From contig JAHLTZ010000007.1 of the NCBI GenBank assembly GCA_025786725.1, positions 310,001 through 374,000 on the forward strand: DNA of 64,000 nt, given 5' to 3'. The translations under genes and the position numbers were made by a program. The notes under the pieces are model-generated. The model ran no database searches. It was not told the DNA's origin and saw only the letters and a list, made by a program, of their open reading frames with translations. This DNA comes from Syncephalis fuscata (lineage: Eukaryota; Zoopagomycota; Zoopagomycetes; Zoopagales; Piptocephalidaceae). This document shows, one piece after another, positions 59,409-64,000 of this stretch (positions are counted from its first letter, which is position 1; each line of letters begins with the position of its first letter).

Positions 59409-61050
59409 GGGAAATTAGAAAAATACATTGTTTTAATTTTCTTTAAATTTTATATATAATAAATACACTGTTTTTTATTTTAATTAGAAAATATACTAGT
59501 TTTAAATTTATAAAAATTTATTTATCAATAAATCATTTTTTGCTTGCTCCACACCGTTTTCTTGTAATGGCGTTCACTACAAATTAAACATTCTTTAATG
59601 ACACGTTTTCTTTTCTTAATAGCTGTTTCACTAGTAGTTTGTATTTGTTCTTCAACAAAGATGTTTGTTTCAACGTTACTAATGCTAGTGTTTACAAACA
59701 TATTCTTGTATTGTGTCCTTTTAAGCTACAATTGCGACAAGCATATCGCTGAGAGGCTTCCAAAGCTTCACCACAAAATCTAATTCTTTTAACTTTTGGT
59801 CTACTGGCTTTCTTCGTTATTGTCGGTGGCAAACACAAAATGTCTGCAGTAATTGATTCCATTTCAACCGGACAAATATTTGAAGCAGATAGTTTGCTTA
59901 AATAATTAACGGTGTAAGATTTATCAATAAAATCATCTAATAAGAGCTTAAGATTCTTCAAAATTATTGCCACATGACTACAAACAAACTTCATCTCTTC
60001 CCAGTATCCACATGTGCAGGTTTTGCAGTTAAATCTACTGTTTGACAATACCAGACTTGATATCTTTAACTTGAAATTTGGTATCAAATAATCATCAACT
60101 ATATAATTATTGGCGTCAGTTAATGGTGATTTATACAACAAATAGCTATTATTAGATAGCAATCCTTGAGCTTGTAAATACTTGATTCAGGTATTGAATC
60201 TAATGATGTTTAAGAAAATAAACTCAGTTGTTTTTATTTTATGAGATATTATAGCAACAGCCAAATGAAAGGTATTGCTATTTCCATCTTTAACAACTGC
60301 AGCAAGAGCAACACCGTTATAAGAAGATCTCAAATGGCAGCCATTAATTACCAGTACTTTACGAGTATAGTGGTAAGCTTTAATAAATGATGAAGGACAT
60401 AAAAATGCTCTTTTAAAGTTACCAGACTGGTTTTGCAAAAAAGTGCTGAACAAAACCCGGATTAAAATGCTCAAATTTGATAAGGTAATTAATGAATGAA
60501 AAATAATTAATATTGCTGCTAATGTTATTCTTTTCATTAAATTAAGAGCAGACCAAGCTTTGTAATAAGAAATATCAACTTCTGTTGAGCTATTACAGTT
60601 GTTAGTGTATATTGAATAATCAAATATGTAAATACCTTTATTTGTACATTTTTTATTTTACATTTGAGAATATAGCAACATCATTCGTAATATATTTAGC
60701 AATAGATTTAATATTATCATTACCAGAATTATATAAACAACTATTAAAATGTTTAATATTGCATTGAAAAATCTTTACTAGGCCAGTTTTCTGCTTTTGG
60801 CAGTTAAAACAAACTGAAATTTGTTGCTGGAACGGTATTCATGAGGACAAACAAGCTGTAATCTTGTTAAATCGCTGTTTTTTCTTTTAAAATTGCAACC
60901 GTTAACAAGCTTAAACTTGTCAACAGCGGCTTTTAGTTCTTCAATACTGTTAAATATAGCTTTCTTAAATAAGTTGGTAGACATTTGGTAGATTTTTCAA
61001 AACGGTATATTTTGATAAATAAAAAAGTGTATTTTTCTAATTTATCCTTT
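59409..61050 (-). mobile_element. Mutator-like element, decayed, with candidate terminal inverted repeats
   Basis: The transposase relic 59692-60984 is bracketed by inverted copies of AAATTAGAAAAATACA, at about 59413-59428 (forward) and about 61027-61042 (reverse), within a 24-of-27 match. Base composition makes chance matches easier, so the borders are tentative. The left end lies about 120 bp upstream of the SYF1 start. Confidence 0.45.
59692..60984 (-). pseudogene. Broken Mutator-like (MULE) transposase
   Basis: Recognisable MULE order on the minus strand: a MuDR N-terminal motif (FNSIEELKAAVDKFKLVNGC), DISYYKAWSALN, the DDE-region strand VLVINGCHLRSSYNGVALAAV, a SWIM zinc finger (CKTCTCGYWEEMKFVCSH) and a zinc knuckle (CRNCSLKGHNTRIC). 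It is broken by a TGA between the DDE region and the SWIM finger (about 60187), by two stops after the N-terminal motif, and by a frame change in between. The first catalytic Asp expected in the LDG/IDG motif is Asn. It is therefore dead. Confidence 0.85.
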
Positions 61051-61054
61051 TTAT

Positions 61055-61500
61055 TTATTCATTTCACTCTTTTTTCTTAATACGTTTAAATACAATTAAA
61101 CATTCATTCATCACTATTCCATGTATAATATTGCATCCAACATTAATTAATTCATGTGTAATTATCAATACAATAATGTAATTAATTAGTTATATTTATT
61201 ATTTCTTTAATATATATATATATTGTCATTATGATATTAATTGTTCAAAATGAAATATTAGAATGTTAGAAAATAAAATAGATCATTCAGATGCAATAAT
61301 ACACATTGTACATAGATGCAATAATAAAAATACGGAATGATATGGAATTGCAATCATATGGCTTCTATTAATATTTGATCAGTCTTTCTACACATGGCCA
61401 ACAACAACAATAATCAACCTCAAATGTTTCAAAAAAATCAAATGGTATGTTACATTGTTTATTGAAATAAATTTATTAACAATATTTTAATAGAAAGCAA
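61055..61500 (+). repeat. Direct repeat of about 0.5 kb, copy 2
   Basis: Partner of 55395-55950; it begins directly after the right border of the Mutator-like relic. The following 61500-62060 is AT-rich with no gene seen. Confidence 0.75.
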
Positions 61501-62064
61501 TATAGCTATGTTGTGTAGATAACGACATAACTTTGATTGGAACAAATTGTACTTTGAAAACAGATGTGGGAGTAAAGTACAATAAAACCAAATTCAAATT
61601 CAAATATTAAGTGAAAACGAAAAGTGCAATAAAAATAGGTGCAAATGACAAATAATAATTTAAATATAAATCAATTGATTCGTCAATTATTCAAGTCTTT
61701 ATAGTTAATCTCGTAAAATGAGCGGTTTATTTGGCATTTTTGACAAAATTAATGCTTGGTTAATAAAATAAATATAAATAAAGGTTACTTTGGCTGTAAT
61801 TTGTTACGTTTATGCAATAAAAATAGTAACTACAGCAATTTAAGAATTGGCCAGGATAGTCAGGGATTAAAAAAGCTTAAATATTTTGTTGATAATATTT
61901 GATATCTTTTTATGTAGTGTTTTCTATGTAATGCCATATCAACACTTGGAACATTTAGTAGGTGAATTCTGGATTTTATAGTATAAAGAACTGTATATCA
62001 TAATAATTATATTTTATGACACACTTTTAAAAAGCTGTACAGTATGAATATTATTTATATATAA

Positions 62065-62593
62065 TTAAATAGTGATCCACCAAGAGAGAAAGAAGGATGG
62101 CGTCCAGCAAGATTACAAACAGCTGACAAAATGCCACTTATTGTATTCGGCGATGCAGTGTTTGACAAGCAGAACAATGTATACAAGGGCCATCGATCTG
62201 CTGTTGTCAACAAGTGCTGGCAAATGTTGAAACAATGAGAGCGTCGTGGAGATCTTGTTGCCATTAAAATTAATGAATATCTTTCTTCTCAGGTAAGTAT
62301 TTAATGTAATCATTATTTTATTTAACAATGTAACAATTTAATAGATTTGGCATGTCTGTAAGGAAAAAAGTCTAATAGAAAAGATTGTTGTAAATGGTCA
62401 TACCCACCACACCACCTTAGTTTACCAAAGCTGCCAGGTAGTGTGGAATCGGGATGTCATGGCAAGCAAAAATCTTTTTATATCATCGAATCAATCTGGG
62501 ATGGAAATGGCAGACCAGCTGAGTTTGCCAGACCATCTCAGGGCAGTACAATTATCGCAGAGAACGCGGGTTCGTCTCAATGAGACTTTTTAG
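62065..62593 (+). pseudogene. Fanzor/TnpB-like (OrfB zinc-ribbon) nuclease relic
   Basis: Two exons (to 62292, then 62345-62593) read in one frame from 62065. Motifs fit the C-terminal half of eukaryotic TnpB homologues: KMPLIVFGDAVF, then INEYLSSQ directly before the intron (RuvC-II Glu), HVC and SC zinc-ribbon cysteines, and WNRDVMASKN (RuvC-III Asp). An in-frame TGA at 62236-62238 breaks it, and the N-terminal half with RuvC-I is absent. Assignment to Fanzor rather than another OrfB-like family is tentative. Confidence 0.55.
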
Positions 62594-63008
62594 ATATTGA
62601 AAGTAAGTTTTATTAAAATGTTTAAAATAGCAACTACTAATACAATGTTCTATTACATTTAATTGTATTTTATGCAAATGATAATGTTATTACATTATAC
62701 TAATGTTTATTGTGAATGATGATATTACATTAATGTTTATTATGAATGATGATATTACATTAATATTTATTGTAAATGATCATTTAAACACAAATTAATT
62801 AATCAAATCACTACAATTGATTGCGTAAAATGATTTGCTGCTTTGAGAATTAGTGTAAATAGCCTAGTAGAAATGATTGTTTGATTATTTGCCGACAACA
62901 CCCGACTCGTAGTTCATCCTTTTTATTCTTTTGTTGATCTTTAAATTGACTAGCTGTCTTGCTGGTACCACTGCTACTACTACTGCTGTCGTCGTTGTTA
63001 CCGCCACT
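62594..63008. other. Spacer with ATG/ATT-rich tandem repeats
   Basis: About three imperfect copies of a 33-bp block containing TGAATGATGATATTACATTAA lie at 62690-62785. The remainder is the upstream region of the QCR10-like gene. Confidence 0.5.
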
Positions 63009-63312
63009 ATGGTTCTTCCACGGGTATTCTCTACTTTCAACGTCGCCGGATTCTCATCGGCTCGCACTCCTCAGTGGTAAGATGACTACAAGTACTTGGA
63101 TTCAATAGAATAACCGCGTTTCTTTTACTTTTACATTATTGCATCTTATATCATTTATATAATATAGGTTCCCAGTACTTGCTCGCTATGGTATAGCAGC
63201 CGGTGTTGGCTTGACCTTCTTCATTACTGACGTGCCTATTGTACGTCGCGATGTCTTTGCTCATCTTCCCGTCGTACGTGATATTTATCCTGTGCCCAAG
63301 GAAGAAGAGTAA
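63009..63312 (+). CDS. QCR10: Cytochrome bc1 complex subunit 10-like protein
   Basis: Two exons (63009-63076, 63168-63312; 91-nt intron) give 70 residues, the expected size for this small complex III subunit. A single membrane helix (about residues 32-46, AAGVGLTFFITDVP) is followed by the family-like pattern VP-VRRDVF-LPVV, and the end is acidic. It sits in the inner mitochondrial membrane next to the Rieske protein in known complexes. Identification rests on pattern and size; other single-helix mitochondrial subunits are possible. Confidence 0.7.
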
Positions 63313-63451
63313 TATAGATAGCCGATACTCATCTCGTTATCAATAAACTCTGACGCTATTCCAGATGAACATAAACTAATTAATAATACAGTATAATACA
63401 ATACAATACAATATACACATATAGTAGATAATCATTGCTTTATTGCTGCAA

Positions 63452-64000
63452 CTACCACGCATCTTCTCCTACTTCAATGTGGATGCCAGCTCGACGCAAA
63501 CGATCCACCAATGGTGTGCCAAATGCAGAGGCTGGTGTCAATACACCGCCATTATGGCCTGGTAGTTTATGACGATTCTCTATCATGGCCAGTGCAGCCT
63601 CAGAGATCATTTTAACTGATCCGTTAAAGCGTGGATCAATTCGATCCGATAAAATAGCCTTGACGGTCTTGGGAATCTTCTCCTTATCACTGCTCTATAT
63701 GAACTGTATTAGTATTATTTATAGCGCTACTATAGAGTGTACCTACTCTTTCATAGGCTACACGGCCTACAAACTTCATGGTCCAGCTGCCGCCTTCAAG
63801 TTTCTTTGGTGCAGGTTGACCGGCCCATCGTGGCCAGACCAATCGCATAAACCAGCGGAAGGGTGGAAATAGAAGGCACGAGCTGAATCCTACTTCGGTG
63901 GCCGTGTAATAAAAGGCCGTAAAACGATTGGAGTAGGTGCGAGTTTCACTAATGTAATAAAAGTTAAAATGGTTTTTGCGTGGTGGTGCTTTGGTAATAA
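63452..64000 (-). CDS. Saccharopine dehydrogenase-like oxidoreductase, 3' part
   Basis: The C-terminal part only; the gene continues past the window edge. Two exons are visible (to 63747, and 63694-63452; 52-nt intron with GTAGGT donor). The protein reads through YYISETRTYSNRF and a hydrophobic segment, then WTMKFVGRVAYER, and ends with GGVLTPASAFGTPLVDRLRRAGIHIEV, the typical end of SCCPDH-family proteins. These membrane or lipid-droplet-associated NAD(P)-binding proteins have poorly defined substrates. The stop codon is TAG at 63452-63454; the gene is convergent with the QCR10-like gene. Confidence 0.85.

Overview
This is a complete-looking stretch of a nuclear eukaryotic genome. It is AT-rich, with short spliceosomal introns (mostly 45-95 nt, GTAAGT donors, TAG acceptors) in almost every gene. 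The gene set points to a fungus, probably an early-diverging one: Efg1, Leo1, a DUF4112 protein, an FHA-RING (Dma/CHFR-type) ligase, a Pho80/Pcl-like cyclin, an Rsr1/Rap-type GTPase, complex III subunit Qcr10, a chromodomain Ty3/gypsy retrotransposon, and Mutator-like and Fanzor-like relics. The species is not identifiable from sequence alone. All spliced models were derived by hand from splice sites and reading-frame continuity; no database search was run.

Layout. 1-7.3 kb is a conserved housekeeping block: EFG1 (-) and LEO1 (+) share a 187-bp divergent promoter, followed by a DUF4112 gene (+) and a triple PH-domain gene (-). 7.4-30.6 kb is a repeat-rich accessory island. It holds a near-identical 1.48-kb inverted repeat (8105-9582 and 20157-21638) enclosing about 10.6 kb, two large palindromes built from a tRNA-like unit (15.8-17.1 kb and 28.7-30.5 kb), nested solo LTRs beside tRNA genes, and an intact, recently inserted 5,015-bp chromovirus (23400-28414). 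Inside the inverted repeat lie three genes for predicted secreted proteins: a Cys-rich mini-peptide, a pseudokinase and a proline-rich protein with an SH3-ligand motif. Pol III genes are tRNA-Glu(UUC), tRNA-Gln(UUG) and a 5S rRNA-tRNA-Lys(CUU) pair only 8 nt apart.

30.9-64 kb returns to conserved genes separated by decayed repeats: medium-chain acyl-CoA dehydrogenase (+), a Chk2/Rad53-like FHA kinase (+), an Rsr1/Rap GTPase (-), an FHA-RING ligase (-), a Pcl-like cyclin (+), an unknown three-exon gene (-), SYF1 (-), a Mutator-like transposase relic, a Fanzor/TnpB-like relic, QCR10 (+) and the 3' part of a saccharopine dehydrogenase-like oxidoreductase (-).

The most unusual object is the minus-strand gene at 11623-12878. 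A signal-peptide exon is followed by thirteen consecutive exons of exactly 3 nt, each between introns of about 77-80 nt. All are in phase 1, and together they spell a four-cysteine mini-peptide before a stop codon. I know of no described gene built from a run of single-codon exons like this. The retrotransposon also carries a textbook -1 frameshift signal at its gag-pol junction.
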